NCBI GenBank assembly: GCA_020002185.1
Contig: CM034534.1
Span: 62,568,186 to 62,632,185, forward strand
Source of the DNA: Paraescarpia echinospica
Taxonomy: Eukaryota; Annelida; Polychaeta; Sabellida; Siboglinidae
Length of the DNA: 64,000 bases
Direction of reading: 5' to 3'
Shown: in pieces, positions 19,830 through 32,800 of the stretch
Numbering within the stretch: the stretch's first letter is position 1
Layout: every line of letters starts with the position of its first letter
The notes under the pieces: model-generated
What the model saw: the letters and a program-made list of their open reading frames with translations, nothing else
Told to the model about the DNA's origin: nothing
The model's database searches: none
Program-made: the position numbers and the translations under genes

Positions 19830-22560
19830 AGTAGTAAAGGAGGTGGTCCAGCGCGTACGCCGGCGCGGCGCGGGGGAGGGGGGAAAAGTAGTTCCGGTCC
19901 CCATGTTAAAAGATACCCGGATGTTGCCAGATTTTCCCCCAAGGCGCGCCTTGCGTTTTCGCTAATGATTATGCAAATGAGCTCGCCTCATTTGCATCAA
20001 TGCCCTTATATGGGCAATTAGTATATCCCACAATGCCCACAATGCCCTTATATGGGCATTGTGGGCGTGGTCAGTTAGTCCCCATGTTAAGAGATAGGGA
20101 ATTTTTACCCCATGATAAAGCATAGGGAATTTTTATCCCATGTTAAAGCATAGGGAATTTTATCGCAAAGTTATCCGACCACTTTTTGGATTTTTATCCC
20201 ATGTTAAACATAGGGGATTTTTATCCCATGTTAAAGCATAGGGAATTTTTACCATGTTAAAGGATAGGGAATTTTATTGCAAAGGTATCCGACCACTTTT
20301 TGGATTTTTATCCCGTGTTAAAACATACGCCATTTTTATCCCATGTTAAAGAATAGGGAATTGTTATCCCATGTTAAAGCATAGGGAATTTTATCGCAAA
20401 GGTATCCGACCACTTTTTGGATTTTTATCCCATGTTAAACATAGGGGATTTTTATCCCATGTTAACTGTCCTACCAATTTTTCCCATGTAAAAGCATAGG
20501 GAATTTTATCGCAAAGTTATCCGACAACTTTTTGGATTTTTATCCCATGTTAAACATAGGGGATTGTTATCCCATGTTAAAGCATAGGGAATTTTTACCA
20601 TGTTAAAGGATAGGGAATTTTATTGCAAAGGTATCCGACCACTTTTTGAATAAAATAAAATATACCGAACACCATTTGAATACGTCACACACGAGATTGC
20701 TTGACCCGGAGGCCGAGGCTCCGCCAAAGGACCGAGCCCTTATTTGGTTGACGATGACATGTCGAAAATGTGGTGTTATAATAAGGGGTATTGAGTAACA
20801 AAAGGATTATAAATTCATTGGAGACCGTTTTGTCTGAAGTAATGTATACGAAATGTAGACTACATACAGGACTATGTTATATCAGAACCTATTGCCTCGT
20901 TTTTTTTAACAGAGCGACCATTTTGGAATTAGATCTTTGGTGTCTATTACAAAACCCGTACTCGAGACGTGTCTGGACATGTTTGTCTGTTGCGAGCACG
21001 TGCTCCCTGTATGACGTCATCAAACTGCTACGCGCAGTAATTTTGTACGCGAGGTGAGTTGGTCAAGCAGGTAGTACTTTGGTTAGACCTTGTTTTGAAC
21101 TTGCGCGTATGTAATGTAATCCCTTCATGTGACGTCATGATGCAGTGACGTCATGATCAGTGACGTCATTAAACTGCTACGCGCAGTAATTTTGTGCGCG
21201 AGGTGATTTGGTTAAACAGATAGTGCTTTGGTTAGATCTTGTATTGAACTTGCGCGTTTGTAATGTAATCCCTTCATGTGTTAGATAGGGAATTTTCTCC
21301 ATGTTAAAGCATAGGGATTTTCCCCATGTTAAAGCATAGGGAATTTTCACCATGTTAAAGGATAGGAGCTATCGGTAAACTGCTACGCACAGTAATTTTG
21401 TACCCGAGGTTGACTTGGTTAATCAGATAGTGCTTTGGTTAGCCATTGTTTTGAGCTTTCGTGCTTGAATATAATCCCATCATTTGACGTTATGGTCATT
21501 GTCGTTATAGCGAGTGAAAAATTACCCTGTTAACTGATATGAACCGGTATGAACTCGTAATGGCTGCTCTGTGACTGTGTGTTGGAAGAACATCTCGATA
21601 TTCGGCCCGTAATAAAACATACGAGATACCAGTATTTGTTATACGAGATTTGTACTTACCAACCGTCGATATCCTGTTTGTAAACTGTTTTGACGGTGTA
21701 TTCCCTGTTCAAGTCTCATCTATTTAAATCAACACGCTATGCGCGATGCACAATGTCGACTCGGTGGCCTTGACACCAAAGACCGTATATCAATACAAGA
21801 CGGTGCAGTGCTCGCTATCTACATTGTTCGAGGAAAGTGAAGCGTCATGTTATAACAATAGACTAGTGTATTAGCTATTGTTTGTAAGAACTATATCGAA
21901 CACCAGTATCAATCAGTATAATTCAAACAAAACTGATAACGAATGCTCTGCATGTTCGAAGAACAGTAGACTAGTTTTGTTATTATTATATTAGATAGCG
22001 ATTAAATTCGTGTCTCTTATAAAACCCGTACTCGAAATGTGTCTGGACATGTTGTAGGTCTCTCCTAGTCTATACATTTACATAGGTCCAAAAACATAGG
22101 TTCAAACCTGATAAAGCATAGGGGGTAAAGGCTATCTGACCTACAGCTCATAACCACTGACAAACACTGATATACATCACACAAACATTGGTCTAAACCA
22201 TACTTATACCGACCTACAGCTCATAACCACTGACAAACAACTTACAAACACTGATATACAACACACAAATATTGGTCTACACCATACTTATACCGACCTA
22301 AAGCTCATAACCACTGACAAACAACTGACAAATACTGATATACAACACACAAATATTGGTCTACACCATACTTATACCGACCTACAGCTCATAACCACTG
22401 ACAAACAACTGACAAACACTGATATACAACACACAAATATTGGTCTACACCATACTTATACCGACCTACAGCTCATAACCACTGACAAACACTGATATAC
22501 AACACACAAATATTGGTCTACACCATACTTATACTGACCTACAGCTCATAACCACTGACA
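19830..22560. repeat. Left arm of the giant foldback
   Basis: Outer part: 'gggaatttttatcccatg' and 'gcaaaggtatccgaccac' repeats (20080-20640). Middle: 20690-21540 with several TGACGTCA (CRE palindrome) sites at 21120-21170, and an 88-codon ORF (20791-21057) present in both arms. Inner: about six tandem copies, roughly 75-85 bp each, of 'cctacagctcataaccac' with 'tattggtctac' (22140-22560). Confidence 0.8.
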
Positions 22561-22589
22561 AACAACTTACAAACACTGATGTTATCCCG

Positions 22590-23258
22590 TGAGATCCCTC
22601 CTTTTTCAGGAAAATAGACGTGTTATCGCGTGAGATTTGCTTCAAAAGGAAGCAAAGCAAAGCAAATAGACGGGTTATCACGTGAGATTCCACCACAATT
22701 CCACCACAATTCCACCACAATTCCACCACAATAGACGGGTTATCGCGTGAGATTCCACCACAATTCCACCACAATTAGGGTTATCGCGTGATATTCCACC
22801 ACAATTCCACCACAATTCCACCACAATTCCACCACAATTCCATCACAATAGATGGGTTATCGCGTGAGATTCCACCACAATTCCACCACAATTCCATCAC
22901 AATAGACGGGTTATCGCGTGAGATTCCACCACAATTCCACCACAATTCCACCACAATTCCACCACGATTCCACCACAATAGACGGGTTATCGCGTGAGAT
23001 TCCACCACTTCCACCACAATAGTTTGGTTATCACGTGAGATTCCACCACCACCACCACAATTCCACCACAATTCCACCACAATAGACGGGTTATCGCGTG
23101 AGATTCCACCTCCACCACCACAATTCCACCAAAATAGACGGGTTATCGCGTGCGATTCCACCACCACCACAATTCCACCACAATTCCACCACAATAGACG
23201 TGTTAGCGCATCAAATCCCTCCTTTTTCAGGAAAATAGACGTGTTATCGCGTCAAATA
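22590..23258. repeat. (TTCCACCACAA)n compound minisatellite
   Basis: Runs of 'ttccaccacaa' separated by 'tagacgggttatcgcgtg' (variants). The period varies because the number of 11-bp units between separators varies from about one to five. It gives Trp/Asn/Gly-rich minus-strand ORFs that are artefacts. Confidence 0.9.
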
Positions 23259-23261
23259 TGA

Positions 23262-23803
23262 CACATCACACGAGAGTACCGACGAGACAAGAGACGAGAC
23301 TATGACCGAGATATGTCACGAGACTACGGATGTCACATCACACGAGACTACGGATGACACATCACACGAGAGTACCGACGAGACAAGAGACGAGACTATG
23401 ACCGAGATATGTCACGAGACTACGGATGACACATCACACGAGAGTACCGACGAGACAAGAGACGAAACTATGACCGAGATATATCACGAGACTACGGATG
23501 ACACATCACACGAGAGTACCGACGAGACAAGAGACGAGACTATGACCGAGATATACCACGAGACTACGGATGCCACATCACACGAGACTACGGATGTCAC
23601 ATCACACGAGACTACGGATGACACATCACACGAGAGTACCGACGAGACAAGAGATGAGACTATGACCGAGATATGTCACGAGAATACGGATGACACATCA
23701 CACGAGAGTACCGACGAGACAAGAGACGAGACTATGACCGAGATATGTCACGAGAATACGGATGACACATCACACGAGAGTACCGACGAGAGACAGACAT
23801 AGA
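23262..23803 (+). repeat. 72-bp tandem array with open acidic frame
   Basis: Units with 'catcacacgagagtaccg', 'gacgagactatgaccgag' and 'gtcacgagactacggatg', mostly repeating every 72 bases, some truncated. 72 bases is 24 codons, so a 166-codon plus-strand ORF rich in Thr, Glu, Asp and Ser stays open (23302-23802). No start context, splice signals or homology support a protein. Confidence 0.85.
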
Positions 23804-25015
23804 TACATACGTAGAGTCAGACATATATACATACATTGATACATACATAGAGACAGACATAGATACATACATAGAGACATACATAGATACATACATAGAG
23901 AAGATACATATATAGAGACAGACATAGAGACATACATAGATACATACATTGATACAGACATATATACATACTTAGATGGATACATACATAGAGAAATACA
24001 TAGATACATACATAGATATATACATAGAGACAAACGTAGATATGTACATAGAGATACTTAGATACATACATACATAGATACATACACAGAGACACACATA
24101 GATACATACTAAGAGACATACATATATACATACATATATACACACATAGAGACAGACATAGCTACAAACATAGATACATAAATAGATATATACATAGAGA
24201 GAGAGAGAGAGACATAGAGATATACATACATACATAGTGACATAGAGACAGACATAGATACATACATACATACATAGAGACATAGAGACAGACATAGATA
24301 CATACATAGAGACAGACATAGAAACATACTTAGAGACAGACATAGAGAAACTCATACAGATATACATATATACATACATAGAGACAGACATAGTTACATA
24401 CATACATGGAGACATAGAGACAGACATAGAGACAGACATAGAGAAAGCCATAGAGATATACATATATACATACATACATAGAGACAGACATAGAGACATA
24501 TATTGATACAGACATAGAGACGGACATAGACACAAACATAGAGACATACATATATACATACATACATACATACATAGAGAAACCCATAGAGATATACATT
24601 TATACATTCATAGAGACATAGAGACATACATAGATACATACATACTTGGAGACATAGAGACAGACATAGAGAAAGCCATAGAGATATACATATATACATA
24701 CATACATACATTGAGACAGACATAGAGACATATATTGATACAGACATAGAGACCGACATAGACACAAACATAGAGACATACATAGACACAGACATATATA
24801 CACACATAGAGACAGACATAGCTACAGATATAGAGACATACATAGATACATACCTAGAGACAGACATAGATACATACATAGAGTCAGACATAGATACATA
24901 CATAGAGAAAATACATACATAGGGACATACATAGAGACATACATAGATACATACATAGAGACAGACATAGAGACATACATAGAGTCAGACATAGATACGT
25001 ACATAGAGAAAATAT
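23804..25015. repeat. (GACATA)/(TACATA) satellite-like array
   Basis: 1.2 kb of 'catagagacagacatag' and 'atacatacatacatag' units with higher-order duplication (24360-24600 resembles 24640-24830). Met/Tyr/Val/Ser ORFs on the minus strand come from the repeat. Confidence 0.9.
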
Positions 25016-25560
25016 TTACATAACCAATCAGACCGAACGTACATCACGTGACTTTCCTTAACACAAAAACTGTGCACGCTCATGAGAGGCGACATCCGAC
25101 GCCACTCAACGGACACCAATGTAATTAGTCAGAGTATTGCCATCTACCGGTCACGATAGATCTCTATTCGTTGACACAATTCCGGGAATACCGGAAGCAT
25201 AGAGGTCGCCATGACAGTCAAGTAACTTCCGGTATGACATCACATCGGGCGTAGTGCCCCCTAGTGGATAATCGAAGTACTACCCCACACGATGGCGTCC
25301 ATCTACCGGCCATGATAGATCTCTATTCGTTGACACACTTCCGGAAATGGTCGAACCATAGAAGCCGCCATGACAGGTCGCCATGACATTCAAGTAACTT
25401 CCGGTGCGACGTCACTTCCGACGTACCGTTCCTAGTAGAGGCGGCCATGACAGTCAACTGACTTCCGGTACGACGTCACTTCCGGCGTAGCGCCCCCTAG
25501 TGGATAATCGGAGTATTACGTCACATGATAGCGCCATCTAGCGGGTAAAAATATATAATT
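25016..25560. repeat. ETS/CRE-like motif block in foldback centre
   Basis: Three partial repeats of an ordered block: 'gccatctaccggtca', 'gatagatctctattcg', 'cacacttccggaaat', 'gccatgacagtca', 'acttccggtacgacgtca' (two parts), 'cgccccctagtggataatcg'. The repeated ACTTCCGG (ETS core) and TGACGTCA-like elements suggest promoter or recognition sites. Related to 10321-10640. Confidence 0.6.
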
Positions 25561-25581
25561 AGGTTAGATAGAGAAACAAAA

Positions 25582-25706
25582 TTGGGGTTAATCTCGCGAA
25601 AATTTTATGTTTTTGTCCCTCTGAGAAAAAACAGAAATTTTTTAGAAAATTTATACAACAACCACCTTGGTGGTTGTTTTTAAAATTTTCGCGAGATTAA
25701 CCCCAA
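25582..25706. repeat. 26-bp perfect hairpin at the arm boundary
   Basis: 25582-25607 is the exact reverse complement of 25681-25706 (both contain TCTCGCGAAAATTTTA or its complement). Between them a second hairpin has a 10-bp stem, AACAACCACC, TT, GGTGGTTGTT (25657-25678). It sits directly inside the right arm. Confidence 0.8.
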
Positions 25707-28413
25707 CTTTATGAGCTGTAGGTCAGTATAAGTATGGTGTAGACCAATATTTGTGTGTTGTATATCAGTGTTTGTCAGTGGTTATGAGCTGTAGGTCGGT
25801 ATAAGTATGGTGTAGACCAATATTTGTGTGTTGTATATCAGTGTTTGTCAGTTGTTTGTCAGTGGTTATGAGCTGTAGGTCGGTATAAGTATGGTGTAGA
25901 CCAATATTTGTGTGTTGTATATCAGTATTTGTCAGTTGTTTGTCAGTGGTTATGAGCTTTAGGTCGGTATAAGTATGGTGTAGACCAATATTTGTGTGTT
26001 GTATATCAGTGTTTGTAAGTTGTTTGTCAGTGGTTATGAGCTGTAGGTCGGTATAAGTATGGTGTAGACCAATGTTTGTGTGATGTATATCAGTGTTTGT
26101 CAGTGGTTATGAGCTGTAGGTCAGATAGCCTTTACCCCCTATGCTTTATCAGGTTTGAACCTATGTTTTTGGACCTATGTAAATGTATAGACTAGGAGAG
26201 ACCTACAACATGTCCAGACACATTTCGAGTACGGGTTTTATAAGAGACACGAATTTAATCGCTATCTAATATAATAATAACAAAACTAGTCTACTGTTCT
26301 TCGAACATGCAGAGCATTCGTTATCAGTTTTGTTTGAATTATACTGATTGATACTGGTGTTCGATATAGTTCTTACAAACAATAGCTAATACACTAGTCT
26401 ATTGTTATAACATGACGCTTCACTTTCCTCGAACAATGTAGATAGCGAGCACTGCACCGTCTTGTATTGATATACGGTCTTTGGTGTCAAGGCCACCGAG
26501 TCGACATTGTGCATCGCGCATAGCGTGTTGATTTAAATAGATGAGACTTGAACAGGGAATACACCGTCAAAACAGTTTACAAACAGGATATCGACGGTTG
26601 GTAAGTACAAATCTCGTATAACAAATACTGGTATCTCGTATGTTTTATTACGGGCCGAATATCGAGATGTTCTTCCAACACACAGTCACAGAGCAGCCAT
26701 TACGGGTTCATACCGGTTCATACCAGTTAACAGGGTAATTTTTCACTCGCTATAACGACAATGACCATAACGTCAAATGATGGGATTATATTCAAGCACG
26801 AAAGCTCAAAACAATGGCTAACCAAAGCACTATCTGATTAACCAAGTCAGCCTCGGGTACAAAATTACTGTGCGTAGCAGTTTACCGATAGCTCCTATCC
26901 TTTAACATGGTGAAAATTCCCTATGCTTTAACATGGGGAAAATCCCTATGCTTTAACATGGAGAAAATTCCCTATCTAACACATGAAGGGATTACATTAC
27001 ATACGCGCAAGTTCAATATAAGATCTAACCAAAGCACTATCTGTTTAACCAAATCACCTCGCGCACAAAATTACTGCGCGTAGCAGTTTAATGACGTCAC
27101 TGATCATGACGTCACTGCATCATGACGTCACATGAAGGGATTACATTACACACGCGCAAGTTCAAAACAAGGTCTAACCAAAGCACTACCTGCTTGACCA
27201 ACTCACCTCACGTACAAAATTACTGCGCATAGCAGTTTAATGACGTCACTGATCATGACGTCACTGCATCATGACGTCACATGAAGGGATTACATTACAC
27301 ACGCGCAAGTTCAAAACAAGGTCTAACCAAAGCACTACCTGCTTGACCAACTCACCTCGCGTACAAAATTACTGCGCGTAGCAGTTTGATGACGTCATAC
27401 AGGGTGCACGTGCTAGCAACAAACAAACATCTCCCCACACGTCTCGAGTACGGGTTTTGTAACAGACACCAAAGATCTAATTCTAAAATGGTCGCTCTGT
27501 TCGAAAAAACGAGGCTATAGGTTCTGATATAACATAGTCCTATATGTAGTCTACATTTCGTATACATTACTTCAGACAAAACGGTCTCCAATGAATTTAT
27601 AATCCTTTTGTTACACAATACCCCTTATTATAACACCACATTTTCGACATGTCATCGCCAACCAAATAAGGGCTCGGTCCCTTGGCGGAGCCTCGGCCTC
27701 CGGGTCAAGCAATCTCGTGTGTGACGTATTCAAATGGTGTTCGGTATATTTTATTTTATTCAAAAAGTCGTCGGATACCTTTACCATAAAATTCCCTATC
27801 CTTTAACATGGGATAAAAACCCAAAAAGTGGTCGGATACCTTTGCAATAAAATTCCCTATGCTTTAACATGGGATAAAAATGGCCTTTGTTTTAACACGG
27901 GATAAAAATCCAAAAAGTGGTCGGATACCTTTGCAATAAAATTCCCTATCCTACATGGTAAAAATTCCCTATGCTTTAACATGGGATAAAAATCCCCTAT
28001 GTTTAACATGGGATAAAAATCCAAAAAGTGGTCGGATACCTTTGCGATAAAATTCCCTATGCTTTTACATGGGAAAAATTGGTAGGACAGTTAACATGGG
28101 ATAAAAATCCCCTATGTTTAACATGGGATAAAAATCCAAAAAGTGGTCGGATACCTTTGCGATAAAATTCCCTATGCTTTAACATGGGATAAAAATTCCC
28201 TATGCTTTATCGTGGGGTAAAAATTCCCTATCTCTTAACATGGGGACTAACTGACCACGCCCACAATGCCCATATAATCATTAGCGAAAACGCAAGGCGC
28301 GCCTTGTGGGAAAATCTGGGAACATCCGGGTATTTCCGTATCTTTTAACATGGGGACCGGAACTACTTTTTTCCCCCTCCCCCGCGCCGCGCTGGACCAC
28401 CTCCTTTACTACT
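25707..28413. repeat. Right arm of the giant foldback
   Basis: Inverted copy of 22560-19830. Small differences: about 150 bases around the CRE-site block are duplicated (27070-27370), and the number of 'ggaatttttatccc' units differs. The 88-codon ORF appears here on the minus strand (27352-27618). Confidence 0.8.
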
Positions 28414-29457
28414 CAGCAGCATTATCTATATCAGTCTCTAGAAGCAGCCACCACCATATTCTGCAGTTGACTGGGCCTCGGCTGCCCAAGCAACTTGTCG
28501 AAGCTTGCATTTGTCGCTCGGCTTGTCGAAGCCGCCTTTCGTCGGTTTTCTCTGCTGATGCCAACAGCTGGTCCCCAGGTGCAACTCCCATCACCTCGCA
28601 CAGGTGTCGCATGGTAGCCGCCACTCCGACGTTGAATTTTGCCACAGCAGCACATGTGGCAGACATAACTCTGTGAACACACACACAACCTGACTTTGGT
28701 CACTTGGCCCAAACCTTCGAGTGGAGGCTTTCGTTTGGGTTTTGTGTCTGCCCACGCAGGCACCGGGTGAGGAGGTCATCGTGCGACAGTCGTTCGTACA
28801 CCTCCTTGACTGGCCTCGCGACATCTATCGAGAGAAGTATCCCCACATTGGTTCGATGAGGTCCCGCTGTCTGTCAGGTGGCGAGTGCCTTCTGGTAGAA
28901 GTACCAGCTGTCAGCTCCCACCGGGCAGCGGTCATGCTGGGGCCTCTCATCTGTTGCGTGGTAGAAGGTGGCCCACACAGCGTCTCGCATGGCATCCAGG
29001 TCGTTGGGGTGTGCCCGCACTGCCTTGCCATAGTAGGCTGTCAGTTTTACGATAGTTGCTTGTGTGAGTTTGCCATGACCACGACCTCTCAGGACAACCA
29101 CGGCATTCTTACCAGAGGACGCCAGCTTCCTTCCCACAGCATTTCTGCGGTAGCTGTCTCCATGCCAGCGGAAGTGTCATCGAAGTTCCGATTGCATTCA
29201 TTCCGATGAGTTTCAAACCAGTCTTCGAAATCTTGCGTCTCTCTTCCCTCGAAGCGTCTTCGTGCGTATGAGCAGCGCTTGCAGTATAGCGAAAATACTG
29301 CCAGGTCAACACAGAGACCTGTCACAGTGTCGATGACACAGCCGATCCCGTAGGCAGATTTGTGCCCGCGCGTCATCCATGAGCCATCGAAGCTCACTAC
29401 CAGGTCGATAACTGGATCTTCTTGTAGTGACGGGTCGATCTCGTGGTAGACAGTCAA
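28409..29457 (-). pseudogene. Mutator-like transposase pseudogene
   Basis: Three minus-strand frames together match the 'Mutator-like transposase' domain of invertebrate proteins. The first is VIDLVVSFDGSWMTRGH, YGIGCVIDTVTGLCVDLAV, then CNRNFDDTSAGMETATA. The second is KLTAYYGKAVRAHPNDLDAM and HDRCPVGADSWYFYQKAL. The last is HRVMSATCAAVAKFNVGVAA. Frameshifts near 29090, 28860 and 28690 break it. The N-terminal part is missing: at 29457 it abuts the 3' tail of a LINE. The C-terminal coding similarity stops at the right junction of the giant foldback (28413). It would have catalysed transposition of its own element; no terminal repeats of that element were identified. Confidence 0.75.
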
Positions 29458-29631
29458 TCACAATCACAATCACAATACTTTATTGTCCCTTGGGAGGGAA
29501 ATTCATTTGGAGTGTAGAGCAGCATATTAAGACAAATAAAACAAATGTACATGCAATATAAAAAATGTAAAAATAAAAAGAATAAAAGTAATAAAAGGTA
29601 TATCGGTTAAATAAATAAATAAATAAGTTAA
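29457..29631 (-). mobile_element. 3' end of the L2/CR1-like LINE
   Basis: On the minus strand: an AT-rich 3' UTR, then 'gaatttccctcccaaggg', 'acaataaagtattgtg' and (ATTGTG)n, a tail typical of CR1/L2-like LINEs. It is the continuation of the LINE at 33271-36130, separated by a nested DNA transposon. The tail points into the Mutator-like gene, so the LINE inserted there. Confidence 0.75.
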
Positions 29632-29807
29632 AGGGCCAATGTCACAAAAAGTGTACAATTAGGTTTTAACACGTCCAAAAATAAATGTTTAATTCTGAAC
29701 AATTAAGTTATATTTTCTCATTGTACATATATTCAGGCATCTTTTCCATAAATGGGTCAATGTAATATGGGTTACTTTTGTTATAACAGTCAAACTTGAT
29801 TTGCATC

Positions 29808-32800
29808 GCGTGTCCAGCGTCATCGACGAAAAATTACAATATTTGCTACATTTAGAGCATTTTAAATTACATATAAAGGGGAAAATGTTTTTGGATCATC
29901 TAGTGTACATGCCATTTAATAAGAATCAAGAGGTAGACGATTAAATTTGACTTCGAAACATTCCTTTTCCTCATTGTTACTTTGGTGATAGTTTTTGCAC
30001 TCTGTTGTTTCTTGGAATGGTCTATTTTCAATTAGTGCAGCTCTCACAGAAAAGTGTGTGGAATTACAACTGATACATAATCAGTAACCCTGATCAGTTA
30101 TCTTTGTGTGTGCCAACTGTCATATGCGTCCGGGGATCGAGACTAGGCAAACTGTGAGCTAAGAAATGGGTAATACTGATGACGCTGGACACGCAATGTA
30201 GCTTTAATTGAACACAATCATTATCCTTCGTCACAAATTACAAAACAACTACGAACACCATTTTAAACATGCAGCGGCATGGACAATAAAGTCTACATTG
30301 AATTCTTATTGTTCCTTATAGTCAGTCAACGTATATTTCTGCACCTTCTTCGTACCATCTTCATCCTTCTTGCCTGGTAGAAGTGTAAATTTATCCGGTC
30401 TCTTCATGAACTCCTTCACGTGTAACGGCCTACGTCTGGCCTTCAAGTGTTGTGCTGTATTTTGTCCTTCGAAGCCATTCTAGCGGAGAACGTATCGTCG
30501 GTCTAGGTGCAACTTCTTCGCGACCATGCTTCCTGCCCGACTTCTCTTCAGGTGACGTCCTGTGAAGAGTGACTGCCTTTTCTTGACTGGAATATCTTGC
30601 ATTTCCATCACAAGTGATTCATGGGCAGCGAGAACCTTTCTCACTTCTTTGTTTCGCGAATGGTTCAATCCGTCCTTCCTCATTATTATGTCAGCACGGC
30701 GTATCAGCGTTGTCAAAGACGGTGTTTATGGGAGTCGTATCAGTTCTTGTTTGCCGTGATCCTTCTTTCTGATTACGAGTAGAGCGCTTTAAATGATTCT
30801 CTAAAACCCATACACGTCTTTGCAGCCTCTTCGTCATCACCTTCAATGCATTTAGCTTCTTTTGGACATATGACCTCCTTTTCCTTGGTAGGTTTCCAGC
30901 AGTCGGTATTTCAGCTGTCACGTCAGCTCCTAATTCTTGTGCTACTGATGAATGTAGTTAGGGAAAATTAATCTTCACGACCAGGGTTTCTCTGAAGGAA
31001 ACAAACAAGGACACAGGTTGTACTTAAGTTAAGAAGACAGCAAATTTCAATGTTCTTATAACATAAACTATGAATAGTAAACCGGGAATTAAATGTTTTT
31101 GAAATTACGGTTTACAAATATATATTAGTGTTATAATGTAACAGAAATAAGTATATATCACCATGCGGCCGGTAGTCTGTGAGACCACTGAAAAGTCCAT
31201 AACAAGAACATCGGTTGTCATAATCATAACCCATGCAGTTGGTTTGTAAACGATAGCAATCATCCACTGTGACCTATATATTACAGGGAAGAAACATGCC
31301 TAATTTAGCATGCACACCATAAAGCAACACATGCAGCCAAATATAAATTATCCTCTTATGCGAATACTTGCTTAGTTGTACATTATCTTGTTACATATTT
31401 CTGAAAAGAATATAATATATCTTGCAGAGTTAGTATCATAAATCGTATGGTGTAATGGTTTACAAGTTTGTAACACAACACACAATGCCTAATGATGGTA
31501 CGTATTCTGAGTTAGCCAAATCCTGCGAAGACGTAGGCACCACACTTGTAGTAGGTGGAAGGGATGGGTCGAGTCTCTTCGACTTCCTAACTTCCACTGT
31601 AGGAGTTGCCGCTGCAGATGTCTTGCTCTATATGCAAACATTGACATTTTACACATTAATAATAAATCACTTCTACATTAAATATTGATATGTAACAGAA
31701 AGCTTACATGTAATATTAAAATAAATATAGACAATTACTTGAAGAAAAGTCAAACTCAAGACAAATATGTTATCGTACGCTACTTACATTTATAACTTTG
31801 CGCGCTCGCTGAGCTCTCAGCTTATGGTCTGGGAGGTATCTTGCGCAGACATGATATGCCCGGTTCTGAGCGCAACGATGGGCCAAGAAGTGGGGGTCTT
31901 GTGCTATCTTTCTATCTTGGTAACGGCGCGAGATGTTAGCACAATACAATTATTCTTAGATATGTTGATTTTTATCATTAATCAGCAAGTGTCCAGCGTC
32001 AGTATGGTTTGTTTGTAATAATGTGTTCTTCTAAATTGTATGTGAAATGTTTTCCTTTATATGAAGAGCAACATGTACTTGATACATCTACACTAAAAAT
32101 TAGGATGTCAGTGTCAACTACAGCCGGTAAATATACATTTGGTTAAATTGGCGTGTCCAGCGTCATCAAGTTGCTTAGACATTAGGATTGTCATATATTA
32201 ACTTTTCCGCAGATCAACGTATCAAATTATCGTTCATTGGTTTGTTTGAACACAGCTGTTAAGTATACTAACGCTATAAGTGGTGTTACCTTTATTAATT
32301 TACCATATTAGCCTTATTCTATTACACCATTTCATATGAAAAACGTACATATAGGACCGCAACTCATCAAATATTTATTGTAGGAAACAAACAAATACCC
32401 ACCAGCATAGAGGCGACCGCCACGGGTGCACTGATCACTGTAATTCCTACATATCAAAGTAGAATTGGCTCTCAGCAGTCTTTCTCGGTAATCCCACAGA
32501 TGACGATGGACACGCAGTGGCGCTGGACACGCTCCAATATCGGTTTTATTCTCATTTGACCAAGAAATATTGTGAATATTGCTATTGCAATTGTTGGGGT
32601 TATAGCATGGTGGTTGCTGGTATGTAAGAAAAAAAAAAAAACGGCGTACGTTTCCTATTGTTTTGAAGATAGCCTTTTCTATCTATGACGCTGGACACGC
32701 AGCTAAAACGCCACTCCATATTTTTTTTACTTGAACGTGTTATATTTTCGTCGAATTTAGGTTTAGACCCATACTTTTTTTGTATATCATTTACTTAACA

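Larger units (their letters stand above)
19830..28413. mobile_element. 8.6-kb giant foldback element
   Basis: Arms of about 2.7 kb (19830-22560 and 28413-25707) are inverted copies of each other, in the same order and with high identity. The ends begin AGTAGTAAAGGAGGTGG read inward. The flanks show CAGCAG on both sides (19824-19829 and 28414-28419), a 6-bp duplication, though of low complexity. The centre has three unrelated tandem arrays, a motif block and a 26-bp perfect hairpin. No transposase ORF. It is inserted in the 3' end of a Mutator-like transposase pseudogene, whose coding similarity ends at the right junction. Confidence 0.8.

Noticed and set aside
20791..21057. 88-aa ORF as a real gene
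   Set aside because: Its conservation in the second arm is explained by recent arm duplication; the ATG has no promoter and no family is recognisable. Left as an observation only.
23302..23802. 166-aa acidic repeat protein (DETMTEICHETTDDTSHEST)
   Set aside because: Open only because 72 bases is a multiple of three; no promoter, splice sites or homology, and it sits between two other non-coding arrays.
23770..25004. Many Met/Tyr/Val-rich minus-strand ORFs
   Set aside because: Translations of the GACATA/TACATA array in all minus frames.
31455..32018. Two plus-strand ORFs as genes of the 3.6-kb transposon
   Set aside because: Short, in AT-rich DNA, no motifs, and the second is interrupted by a copy of the 17-bp motif.
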